Source of the DNA: Osedax fenrisi
Taxonomy: Eukaryota; Annelida; Polychaeta; Sabellida; Siboglinidae
Reading direction: 5' to 3'
DNA length: 64,000 nt
Assembly (NCBI GenBank): GCA_964019155.1
Contig: OZ025242.1
Span: 86,800,533 to 86,864,532 of the forward strand
A model generated the notes under the pieces. That model was given only the letters and a program-made list of their open reading frames with translations, had not been told where the DNA came from and searched no databases. Positions 37,640 to 49,426 of this stretch are shown in pieces. A program made the position numbers and the translations under genes. The first letter of the stretch is position 1. Every line of letters begins with the position of its first letter.

Positions 37640-38822
37640 CATCATAAGCCTATCAAGCCTATCAAGCCATCATAAGCATACGCCTGTAGCATAAGCATAC
37701 GCCTATCAAGCCTATCAAGCCATCATAAGCATACGCCTATCAAGCCTATCAAGCCATCATAAGCATACGCCTATCAAGCCTATCAAGCCATCACAAGCAT
37801 ACGCCTATCAAGCCTATCAAGCCATCATAAGCATACGCCTATCAAGCCTATCAAGCCATCACAAGCATACGCCTATCAAGCCTATCAAGCCATCATAAGC
37901 ATACGCCTATCAAGCCTATCAAGCCATCATAAGCATACGCCTATCAAGCCTATCAAGCCTATCAAGCCTATCAAGCCATCATAAGCATACGCCTATCAAG
38001 CCTATCAAGCCTATCAAGCCATCATAAGCATACGCCTATCAAGCCTATCAAGCCATCATAAGCATACGCCTATCAAGCCTATCAAGCCTATCAAGCCATC
38101 ATAAGCATACGCCTATCAAGCCTATCAAGCCTATCAAGCCATCATAAGCATACGCCTATCAAGCCTATCAAGCCTATCAAGCCATCATAAGCATACGCCT
38201 ATCAAGCCTATCAAGCCTATCAAGCCTATCAAGCCATCATAAGCTAAGCCTATCAAGCCTATCAAGCCATCATAAGCATACGCCTATCAAGCCTATCAAG
38301 CCATCATAAGCATACGCCTATCAAGCCTATCAAGCCTATCAAGCCATCATAAGCATACGCCTATCAAGCCTATCAAGCCTATCAAGCCTATCAAGCCTAT
38401 CAAGCCATCATAAGCATACGCCTATCAAGCCTATCAAGCCTATCAAGCCATCATAAGCATACGCCTATCAAGCCTATCAAGCCTATCAAGCCTATCAAGC
38501 CTATCAAGCCATCATAAGCATACGCCTATCAAGCCTATCAAGCCATCATAAGCATACGCCTATCAAGCCTATCAAGCCTATCAAGCCATCATAAGCATAC
38601 GCCTATCAAGCCTATCAAGCCTATCAAGCCTATCAAGCCTATCAAGCCATCATAAGCATACGCCTATCAAGCCTATCAAGCCTATCAAGCCATCATAAGC
38701 ATACGCCTATCAAGCCTATCAAGCCTATCAAGCCTATCAAGCCATCATAAGCATACGCCTATCAAGCCTATCAAGCCTATCAAGCCATCATAAGCATACG
38801 CCTATCATAAGCATAAGCATGT
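37640..38822. repeat. Nested minisatellite of 9- and 16-bp units
   Basis: Runs of CCTATCAAG (two to five copies) alternate with CCATCATAAGCATACG for nearly 1.2 kb. The number of 9-bp copies per block varies, a higher-order structure. Confidence 0.96.
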
Positions 38823-39527
38823 AAACAAAATTGATGTGAATTAATTGAAAAAAATACTATATCAACTGTTATCAGCTTAAGACAAGCTTAAGAGTATACG
38901 TATAAATGTTATCTACATAGTAAACACAGATATATTGTTATTTGATACTCACAAATATTATCAACTTTTTAGTATACCCATTTTTTATAATTTGGTATAC
39001 ATAATAGTATTATGATAATACAAATAGTACTTTAGAGGCTTATATCTTAGAACATTTTTGTCCATTTTTATGCTATATCTAAAACCCTATAGCTTTTGTT
39101 CCCTTCGATAAATCTTTATAACATGATCAGAGTATATACTTAATATACAGCTAATACAAAGTTAGCCTATTCTATAATTTAATACCACTGTATAGGTACA
39201 ATTATGTTACGAAAACAGACGCGACGATATGTTTTATTATTAATCAGTTAAACTTGACTACATCTACTTTTTATTATATTACACACGGCATGTGTCACAC
39301 ACTATACGAGAATCGTAGGTGCCGAGAATAGTAATGTTTACTACGTTGATGCGCACTTATAAATGATGTCTTACACAATCGCAACGGTTATCGCTATTCT
39401 AGTAGACACCTAACTCCCTCACATCGTTTACGTGTAATGCCGCGTACCTCGATTATAGTTAGTGTTCAAGTGTAGCTTACAACGATCGCTATGATTCACA
39501 AATACACGCACACACACGTACCCTGGC

Positions 39528-39670
39528 GATAGACCGGACAAGGACGTCGACGGAACCTTAACTCTATGGCCTTTTGAGATTTAAATAACTATACATTATA
39601 ATTTCAAACTTATATTTATTATTTCGTACGAACTGTTATATCTCAATAAACAATATTTATTTATTATTTA
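39528..39670 (+). repeat. Dispersed repeat ending LTLWPFEI-stop, copy 2
   Basis: Inverted relative to copy 1 at 11625-11766. Substitutions in the frame are partly conservative (EKDLN versus DKDVD), and the 3' tail with CAATAAACAATATTTATTTATT is shared. Confidence 0.65.
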
Positions 39671-40835
39671 TTTATATACAGTCCGTATACAGCCACTATA
39701 TCACCCCGCATAGTAGGTGTAACCCGCGTGCTGCATGATTCCACAATACGTTGCGTGTAAGCAATTACGCACTAAATAAAACACGTAGTTTATCGATACG
39801 AGATGTGTACGTTAAGAAGTGATATACGAATAGATATGAATGAGGATGTCTACCGGCGTATAATGTATAATAACGATTGATACACATACCTGATAATATA
39901 TATATATATATATATATATAGTAAATTCACATTTTTTATATTAACACCTAGACTTATCTAATAATATTCTACATATAAATCTACAAATAGTATAAACAAG
40001 CATATAATAAATAGTTTAAATAGCATTACTATATCGTTCAATAATATATAGTACTTTCGTGAATTTCGAAATCATTGATCTATATAATAAATATGTAATA
40101 ATTCATACATGATAGATATACGCGTGTAATATAATATACATTTGTGGTAACAATATATTTGTATAGGGTTGAAATTTATAAAATTAAGAAAAAATTATAC
40201 GAATAAAATTAATACAAATAAAAAACATTATTATATACAAAATACATATCGAAAAATGTACATCGCAAACTATTATTAATACTTATAAATTAAACAAACA
40301 ATACATATTTATAATAATATGATGTAAATATTTTTAATTTATTAAAACTATATATGTAAATCTTAATTTATAAATTATTTAAAATAATAATTTTGTAAAA
40401 ACAAATATAATATAATCACTAATTATGATAATAATGAAAGTCAACAATATTCACATTTTATATAATTAATAAAATACAAATAATATTACACTAAATTACT
40501 TAAATATTGTTTAACATTGTTTTCTGTGTTTTCAGAATAATTATAGTAAAACAAATAATCATAAATTATTAATATATCACAAATAAATATAAAATTATAT
40601 ACCATAATTACCTATGCACAAACTCTGTAAGATAGATATTAATAAATATAAATTATCTTCGTGATAGAGGATATAATAATATTGTAACGGTTTATTAAAT
40701 AAAACACTTATTAAAAATAAATAATATCGCTTAACATTACATAGCTTATATATCAATTTAAAAACTATGAAAAATACGACTACTGCATGAATTATCAATA
40801 ACATTTATGTATTGTATTAAAATAATATAAACAAT

Positions 40836-41075
40836 CAGTAGAACGTGGGTTCAAGCCCCATGAGAACCATTAAAATAGGTCTTAAAATAATATTTAGAAG
40901 TGATCTTATATAATAATGTATAAATAAATGATCGGTGATCGTTAAAACCATGGATGCCTTAACACGAGAGCGGCTTCGAAGGGATATTAGAGCCATATAT
41001 GTTTATAAGTGAAAACTTCATCTAAGTTCCTGGATGGGATGAAAGGACTCCACAAAGTAACAATAACAATAAATA
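40836..41075 (+). mobile_element. tRNA-derived SINE, copy 2 (5'-truncated)
   Basis: Begins inside the tRNA-like head just before box B (GGGTTCAAGCCC). It shares the body (AAACCATGGATGCCTTAACA, GCGGCTTCGAAGGG) and the CAATAA tail with the copy at 31364. Confidence 0.85.
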
Positions 41076-41099
41076 ATACAATAATAAATATTAATCTAC

Positions 41100-41539
41100 G
41101 TATCAATAATTGTAACTATTCATATCAAGGAATCTTTCGAATATCATTGAAAACTTTTGTATAAGGTTTAATATATAGCGGTTCGAACTGGGAGTACATT
41201 TTTATTTACAATTATATAAATATACCTAATGTCTTTGTAATCCACTATTGAACAAATAAAATATATTACTATAAAGGTATAAATTTCGGAGTATAAAACA
41301 TCGAATATATCAAATAAAGTGTCACCATTTGAGTAGATTGAGGATATAATGCCCTGTCTTTGATAGTATTCAAAAATATAATAAAATAACCTTATTGTAC
41401 TATTTAAATAGATAAGTATTACCATAAACAAACATAAAATAATATTCCATATTATATTACTTAATTGGTTAACTATTAATATTGTAATTAAACTAATTAA
41501 ATACATATAAATATGATAATTGATAAACAATTAATTTGA

Positions 41540-41579
<40 letters not shown>

Positions 41580-42285
41580 AAGACTGGCAATTTTAATATA
41601 TTTGGATTATTATAATTTATTATTTAATAAATATTAAATATAATTATTATAATAATAAATTATAGCATATAGAATATGATATACTTTCTATTATATTATT
41701 ATTAATTATATGCTACATATATATGAATATATAATTATTGTAACTTTTATAATGTACATTTTTAAATTTAATGCCTATTCATGATCTGGGGAAACTTTTA
41801 TTTGAAGGTGTTTTATATGTGTGTGTATGTATGTGTTGGATTGTGGCCAAAATATTCGCAATTGATCCGCAATTTGAATGCCCGTGAACTTATTTATTCG
41901 AATTAGTGATTTTACAATAGCTTATGATTGGCCATTATAATTAGCGTATGTCTATGTATAGACTATCATACACTCAACAGCTTATCATTAACATCTAACA
42001 TTAATATATCTACACCATAGAGGGCACCCGCTATATTGGTGTTTAAATAAATAATTCAATTCAATTCAATATATATATATATATATACATATTAGTTTTA
42101 AAGGCTCACTGGGGATGTAATGCAGATATAAAACATGGCAATTTCAAAACTAAACCCAGCCAAAAACCCAGCCTCGAATAAACAATTTTGCGGCGTTCAA
42201 ATCGCGTATCAATCGCGAAGCTTTTAACCAGGTACCTATTTTTTTGTATGTGTGTATATGTTAAGGTATACTATTATAGTAACTA

Positions 42286-42323
<38 letters not shown>

Positions 42324-43300
42324 ATAGTTTAGATCTTTTAGCATATAACATATTATTTAATACATATTTTATTATTATAATGAGTATAGTTATATCCGAA
42401 CTGTGAATATCTATTCTTAGTTATATGTAGATGAGAGTCTATCATTGATAATGTATATCATTATTAATCATTAATTGAATGTGAACATTAATTATTTTAA
42501 CATGTTATGTAATATTTCATAATCACTATCTTGCAACGCAGTAATGCGAGACGTATGTTGCACGAACCACTTAGTAATATGTATGTATACAAATAAAAAT
42601 TATCGGATATCGTTCTTCCTCATTTAATTTGTTTTAAATAAGTCTATATTATTGTTATAGTCTATAATAATTATAATTAAATAGTATAATACTAACTTAA
42701 TAATTAAGAATATTATAATAATTATTCTAAACTATTAACTATGTATAATTATTATTAAGTATTTAATAATCTATTAATATAATAATTAAAATATTAAATA
42801 ATTTTAATTATAATTATAATTATAATTATTATAATAGTTACAATTAGCTATAAGCATTAGTATTGTTATAGTGTATCTTAATAATAAACATGATACTACA
42901 TTATTATTATAACATATTATAATATTACAAATTAATAATGATATAAATATAAATAACTAGTATTATGTCAATTATAGAAAATGACAATTGTTATAATTTT
43001 CAAATAACAATATAATTGTCAATAGATATTAAATACTAACTAGGCCTGGTAGGTCTTTCATTTGATACTTTCATAAATTTCATAGGTTCTTTAATATCCA
43101 TGATTATATTTATTAATATGTGTTTGTAATATAAATAAATGTAGTAGTGTTTTAATAATACTTAACGAAATATTAGAAGAACCTGTTCAAATATTGAATT
43201 GTATATATTATTATTTATTTTGTTATTTACCATAAATATTTATTATTAGTGATATTAAACATTCTAATAGCCAAAGAAGCTGAATAATAAAGAATATTTT
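41100..43300. other. AT-rich spacer, no gene recognised
   Basis: Only AT-rich chance frames, among them a hydrophobic 120-residue one at 41168-41530. A possible LINE or SINE tail (CAATTCAATTCAAT) lies at about 42055-42070. Confidence 0.5.
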
Positions 43301-43314
43301 TCGAATAAAATGTA

Positions 43315-45445
43315 TTTGTTGACCATAGATTTAGAGTACCAAAGGTGGTACTCTGGTACTCTAAATCTATGTAGTTGACAAACAATTACTTAAGTAATTG
43401 TTATATACTTAATACAATTGTATTCAATATAAGTTAAGATATACAAATATCGTAATCATCGTATAATTTATCATCGTAAATTTTGTAATGATTATAATTA
43501 AAAATAATTATGTTTTTCACACAGAGTACCGCCAGATCATGAGATGATCCATAAATAGTATACTATTATTTGTATAGAAATATTCATGGCCTCCTTTAGT
43601 TTAGAGGAAGCCATGAAATATTCGATTTATACGAGTATAATTCTACTATATTATCTTTTAGAATACTAGTAACAAGACCTCCTATAACCTCGGAGGTTAT
43701 AGGAGGTCTTGCTAGTAATAGGTTTAATTTATTAACCACTTCCTCAACATATATATATATTTAATATATCCATATAAAATTAAAAGCATACAATTCTATA
43801 TTATAAATATATTCTGTACCGAACTAAACCATGGCCTCCTTTAGCTTCAGGAGGCCATGACTAAACACCCTCTTTAGTTTCATATTTCTCTATTGACTTT
43901 TACATTTTTCCTTCGCATAATATTTTACCTCTCAAATCAAATATAATATAATGCAATTTTACGTGGTTTTAATCAACGTTAAATACATAAGTCAAATAGA
44001 CATATACATTGAATATAAATGAAAATATGTCTTCATTAAAGTGCTTTTTTCTTTATTAATATTAATTATTTTGTGATGAAACTTCCTGATGTTTATTATA
44101 ACATTTATGACCTACTATGAGCGAGATAGAAAAACAGTCTACCTTACAATACAGTGTCAAGACCTCCTATAACCTCGGGGTTATAGGATGTTATATGAGG
44201 TCTTAACAGTGTTCAGTGCACACTGTGCAGTGCACAGTGTGCACTATCATTGAACATAATTTGGTTTTTCATATATTAATATCATAGATTTATAATGTAT
44301 AGTGTATAGGCAAATAAAAATCTATGATTAATATCAAGATCTTGATAGGTCGACCTCCTATAAATTCGAGGCTATAGTAGGTCTTTTAATATCCACAACT
44401 AATTGTATTGTCGTTTCATATAGCTTTTTAATAAAGTTAATAAGTTCCTCTTCATTTCCTATTCCATATATACCATCCTTGAAACGATCTTCGAAGATTA
44501 ACAATATCTCCTATAACCTCGAATGTATGAGGTTATAGGAGGTCTTGAGATTAACAATAGCTTTACCACTAATTATAATTCAACTAGTATGTGTTTTCAA
44601 TGATTAATATGTGATATTTTATAGAAATATGTTGAATACAGTAACATTTGTGTACTTTTCTCTACGCGTTCCTTTCGTCTCTTACGCTAGAGTAGTTTCC
44701 TTCGCTCACTAAAGAGTTATACTTTTCCACACCAATGATTTATATATATTCATAAACTTATGTAATATTCATCATATTCCCATTATCCATACTTTTACCA
44801 ATGCGAACCATATTAATATATATTCGTAATCATATACAAAAATTCTGCGAAGCAGTTTCTGCGAGAGATTCCGAAGATTCTGCGAAACACTTTCCTTCGG
44901 AAAATCTTTGTCATATATATATAACATTATTATCCACTTATTATTGTTTTTATAAATGTATATTTTAAGCTCTAATAATTTAAATTAAGATTAATTAATT
45001 CTTACTTTAATTTCTAATTGATTTATCTATTATTTTCCTAATAATATCATAATTAAGTATCCTAGTAATGATTTTCTTGATTTTATATACGTAAATTTCC
45101 AAAACCTCATATAACCTGGTGAGGTTATATATATATAACCTATATTATATGGGCCATATATATCCTATATGAGGTCTTTATATTTCCTTAAATTATTACG
45201 ATTCTTCTTTAGTTATATCAAGACCTCCTATAACCTCGGTGGTTATAGGAGGTCTTGGTTATATGTATCCTAATAATTATAACTATATTAAATCCACATA
45301 TTAAATCTATTCGATAATATTCTACATTCATTCTTAATATTAAATGTAATTATTATATTTATTAATTAATATAACACCTCAATTAATTCAAACATTACTA
45401 TATGTATTATTTAATATAAAATATTCATTTTATATTATTATATAA

Positions 45446-45488
<43 letters not shown>

Positions 45489-45948
45489 CATTATATTATT
45501 GTTACGATACATATATACTATATGTATTATATTATATAGGGATGGTAAGCAGTGCTTACTAACAAGGCATCCCATAACCTGAGGTTATATGAGGCCTTGT
45601 TACTATAAGTGCTTATCCCAGCAAACAATGTATCGACGCTTTTGCCCATGGGCGCTCTAATTCCGAATCATATAGATTCGTCGCTTTTGGGCGCAAATTT
45701 TCATCAAAGCGACGAATTAATTCCGGAATTTTTAGGCGCAGTGCGTCCAAAAGCGTTGAATATATTGTTTGTTGGGATAAGCACCTATTTTTGTACACAA
45801 CCCTAATTTTACGTAAATGTAATTTTACTTTTAATGAATATAATGTAATTATTATAAATACCTCCTACGAGTTTATAGATATATAACCCCTCATAAAGTC
45901 TTGTTATACTGAGTATATATTTATATACTTATATATAAAAAGTAAATA

Positions 45949-45990
<42 letters not shown>

Positions 45991-46340
45991 ATTTACGTTG
46001 ATATTTCTGTGTATATGAAATATATTTAGATTTGTATGTTAGTATAAATTTAATAATTATAATTATGCAGAGTTATAGTTTATATACTGTAACATTTAAA
46101 TTCAATAATTTATTTTCATATTTATTTGGATTTTCATATTATTTATCCAAATCAGGCGAAAGCTCAAATTAAAATTAAACTTGAAAATTCATTCATAAAT
46201 TGCTTATTTAATATATTCATTAATATTTAATTAACATGTATGTACTCTATTATATAATTTATATATCCAAGGATTATATACTATATAAAAGGGTATATAC
46301 TCATGGCATTCTTTAGCTTCTAGCTAAAGAAGGCCATGAT
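43315..46340. repeat. Cluster of short palindromic elements
   Basis: At least a dozen foldbacks of about 30-75 bp lie in 3 kb. Family 1 has arms AAGACCTCCTATAACCTC and reverse complement: 43673-43711 (19-bp arms, 1-nt loop), 44159-44208, 44352-44386, 44508-44541, 45105-45178, 45219-45257, 45563-45599. Family 2 has arms like CATGGCCTCCTTTAG: 43585-43615, 43830-43859, 46302-46338. Others, unrelated in sequence: 43315-43384, 43380-43402 and 44211-44245. Confidence 0.85.
45612..45783. mobile_element. Foldback MITE, about 172 bp
   Basis: Inverted ends of about 33 bp begin TGCTTATCCCAGCAAACAAT and end in the near-perfect reverse complement. A second internal inverted pair (TTCGTCGCTTT, AAAGCGACGAA) makes almost the whole element fold. 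No coding capacity. Confidence 0.75.
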
Positions 46341-46525
46341 ATAGGTTTGATCCAATATTTAATAAAATAAAAATGTATAAAATAATCGAGTCATTGGTAA
46401 ATGCCTGTTTTTAAATATAGATGTCGCTTTATTTGTAAATAAACATTCTTTTTGGAATATTATTCTATCAGTGGTAGGTGCAACTTTTTGGTAGTCTCGA
46501 TCCGAGTTCATCCAACGCCTCCGCT

Positions 46526-46567
46526 TATATAAATTAATTGTTCTTTGTACAGTAGTAAATCACAAAT
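46526..46567 (+). promoter_or_regulatory. RPL12 core promoter and short 5' UTR (candidate)
   Basis: A TATATAA-like box lies about 40 bp before the start codon, followed by the pyrimidine-rich TTGTTCTTT that could carry the transcription start of a ribosomal-protein gene. Inferred from position only. Confidence 0.4.
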
Positions 46568-49366
46568 ATGCCTCCCAAGTTTGATCCTAATGAAGTTAAG
46601 TACGGTTAGTAAAATATGATTATTATTAAAAAATAAATAGAATTATTTTTAAGACACCTGTCAAATTTCAAATATAAATAAATTGTTATATTTTAAGTTT
46701 TAATATTATAAATGTATATTATGAATACAATTTATTATAATATTAATATTGCGCTATTATTTTAATAATATAATACATTATTAGTGTACCTTCGTGTTGT
46801 CGGAGGAGAAGTTGGTGCTACTTCGGCTTTAGCTCCCAAAATTGGTCCTCTCGGTTTGTCACCTAAGAAGATTGGAGATGATATTGCCAAGGCCACCGCC
46901 GAATGGAAGGGACTTAAGATTACCGTCTGCCTTACAATCCAAAATCGTCAGGTATAAATCTAAATTTATAAAATATAAGTATATAATTAAGGTTACGAGT
47001 AATCTCATGTCGAATTATTTAATTTAATTTGGTGATTTCGTGCGCAATGTAAATTATACTACTTATAAATATTATTTACATTGATTAATAATATCGTTTC
47101 TCACGATATCACTCCAATAAAACTGGTATTCTATAATATTAAATCGCATTGATACATGGACTACATTATAACAATGTATGTTTATAAATGTTATAACATT
47201 TTTATTTCAGTGATTTTAATATTGTATATATTATTTTAATGACATAAAAAATCAAATTTATTATATAGTTTTAAAGCAAGTATTAAAACTATCAAAAATT
47301 AATCAAGCGAACTAATATATAGATATGTCGAATATATTCGTATATTTAACTGAAATCAATTAACATTAACTATATAAATGGTGTTTGTAACTAGTCGTTA
47401 TTATAAAGTGTATATCTAATTTATAAAATTATAAATCATAACTGGATCTAAGGGGTTTTCTGTTTACAAAAAATTCTATAGACATCTGCCACTTTCAATG
47501 TGTTAATATCTAATTTCAACTAATAATAACTAATCACCTTGAATTTATGTATATATATAACATAAATATATATTATATGCTATAAATAACAGATTGTTTT
47601 GTATATTCTGTCAAGGTATTGGTTATTTTATAGAAGTAGTAAACATAATTGTTTGTGATTTGTAGCTTATACATTCATGAAATTAGATGTTCAACGATAT
47701 TATTCGCACAATAAAATACATTTCGAGTATATTAGAATATCTTTCTAAACAATGAGAAGCTTCATCATAAATCAAAATCAGTTATTCAAATATATATCTT
47801 ATAAATGTAAATCTATTAAAATGTATAGTTAATCATGGTATATAAAATTATGAATATAATGATTTTTGTCTTCGATATTGTGTATTTTTCGACTATTATA
47901 ATTATTATAATTAGGATCAACATGATTGATGAATATAATTTAATAGAAAGATTATTCGATACATTTTAAATTTTTAATAATTGTTTGTTATAATATCCTA
48001 TGCAATTTTATTAATGGTTCATATTATTTAGATACTAAACCTTACTGATAAATTCCAAACATTAAAACCCTTATAATTTATAAGATGTCTATTATTTATT
48101 TAAATTTATAGTTAATTGGCTTACTAAAATACCAGAAAGTTTGGACCACCTTTTAAAAACATAAATGTGGTAACATGTAAAACAAAAGTATTCTGCAAAA
48201 GTTTACTGGTACTGGCTTACTGCATAAATATATAATATAAGTATTGAAGTAATTAAAACAATAGAATACATATATGTTGTATAATTTAATTTAATAGCAA
48301 TAAAGAGTTTAAAAAAAATTATATGACTGATATTTGACCATTTTGTGTTTTAAATAATATTCCATTTAATGTGTTGAATTCATTTGCTATTTATGTTGAA
48401 TATTTTATATAATTGTATATTATAATATATATGACCATTATTCGAATAGCCTATACATTTTTTATAAGTTTACTATTGTCATAGAAAATATGGCCTATTT
48501 ATTTATTTGCTTTATCAAATTATACATTATAATTTTAATTAATAGTTTGTACAACAATTTTCTATTATGTATATAACTGTCACGTGTAAAATAAACCCTT
48601 ATTCAATGTATATTTGCTATTACGTCTTAATCTCAGTTAATAAGATTAGGAAAACATAATGTTGGTGTATATTTGTACATGTATCAGTATTTATTTTTTA
48701 TATAATACAGTTTTATATATTTAAATCATTTATATTACAATTTTATATTTAATAGGCTAAGGTCCATGTAGTACCATCTGCTTCATCTCTCGTTATCCGT
48801 GCTCTTAAGGAACCACTTAGAGACCGTAAGAAGGTCAAGAATGGTAAGTTTTTATAATTGATTTATGTATTATATTAAAATATTTAAATATTGATCCAAT
48901 GATGCATTCGTTATACCGTATATATTTAAAATATATCTGACGATTTAACAAGTTTCGTCACTACCTCTGAGGATCATTTAAAATGTAGTTTACATATTTT
49001 AAATTTTATAAAACGATTCAATGATGTATTACAGTTAATTCGTAAACTAATGAAGATTTAACAAGTTTCGTCACTACCTCTGAGTATCGTTTTTCTAAAT
49101 TCATTTATAATTTAAAACCATATATTAAAATATAACTAATTTTTACTATTTTAATTATAGTCAAGCATACTGGTGATATCACCATGGATGAAGTACTTGA
49201 AATTGCCCGTATCATGCGTGAACGATCAATGGCTCGTGAATTATCTGGAACAGTCAAAGAAATTCTGGGAACTTGTCACTCTGTTGGATGTACCATCGAT
49301 GGTGAACATCCCCATGATGTAATTGAAAACATCAACAGCGGAGAACAAAAAGTACCAGATCAATAG
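46568..49366 (+). CDS. RPL12: Ribosomal protein L12 (uL11)
   Basis: A large-subunit protein that binds the GTPase-associated region of 28S rRNA. Four exons, 46568-46604, 46785-46951, 48756-48843 and 49161-49366, join in phase into 165 residues, the usual length, ending in TAG. The start MPPKFDPNEVKYVYLRV is the family N-terminus. Further signatures are GGEVGATSALAPKIGPLGLS, DDIAKATAEWKGLKITV, LTIQNRQAKVHVVPSASSL, ALKEPLRDRKK and MARELSGTVKEILGTCHSVG. AATAAA follows at 49378-49383. The last intron contains two C/D-box snoRNAs, which is common in ribosomal protein genes. It converges on UAP1 with only 60 bp between the stop codons. Confidence 0.98.
48892..48976 (+). ncRNA. Intronic C/D-box snoRNA, 18S rRNA guide, copy 1
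   Basis: Terminal stem TGATCC/GGATCA, C box ATGATGC at 48899-48905, D box CTGA at 48967-48970 and a possible D' CTGA at 48937. The stretch before the D box, AAGTTTCGTCACTACCT, contains 14 nt complementary to the conserved 18S rRNA sequence AGGTAGTGACGAAA. The D-box+5 rule selects the A of GGTAGTG, by recollection the site methylated by SNORD16 (human) or snR87 (yeast). Confidence 0.8.
49010..49093 (+). ncRNA. Intronic C/D-box snoRNA, 18S rRNA guide, copy 2
   Basis: Terminal stem AAAACGAT/ATCGTTTT, C box ATGATGT at 49021-49027, C'-like ATGAAGA and D box CTGA at 49080-49083. The guide before the D box is identical to that of copy 1, while stems and other parts differ, so these are tandem paralogues in one intron with the same target. 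Confidence 0.8.
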
Positions 49367-49377
49367 ACTTGTACAAG

Positions 49378-49411
49378 AATAAAAAAAAAATTATAATTCA
49401 TTTTATTTATT
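49378..49411. terminator. Convergent poly(A) signals of RPL12 and UAP1
   Basis: AATAAA for RPL12 at 49378-49383 (+). AATAAA for UAP1 at 49411-49406 and 49407-49402 (-). Cleavage 10-30 bp past each signal would make the two 3' ends overlap. Confidence 0.7.
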
Positions 49412-49426
49412 GGTAATATATATAAA

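Noticed and set aside
37640..38822. CRISPR-like array with regular repeats
   Set aside because: The spacers are identical to each other, so it is a nested minisatellite; the genome is eukaryotic.
41168..41530. 120-residue hydrophobic frame, first taken as a membrane protein
   Set aside because: Composition follows the AT-rich background (Ile, Tyr, Leu), no splice or family signal, directly beside a SINE.
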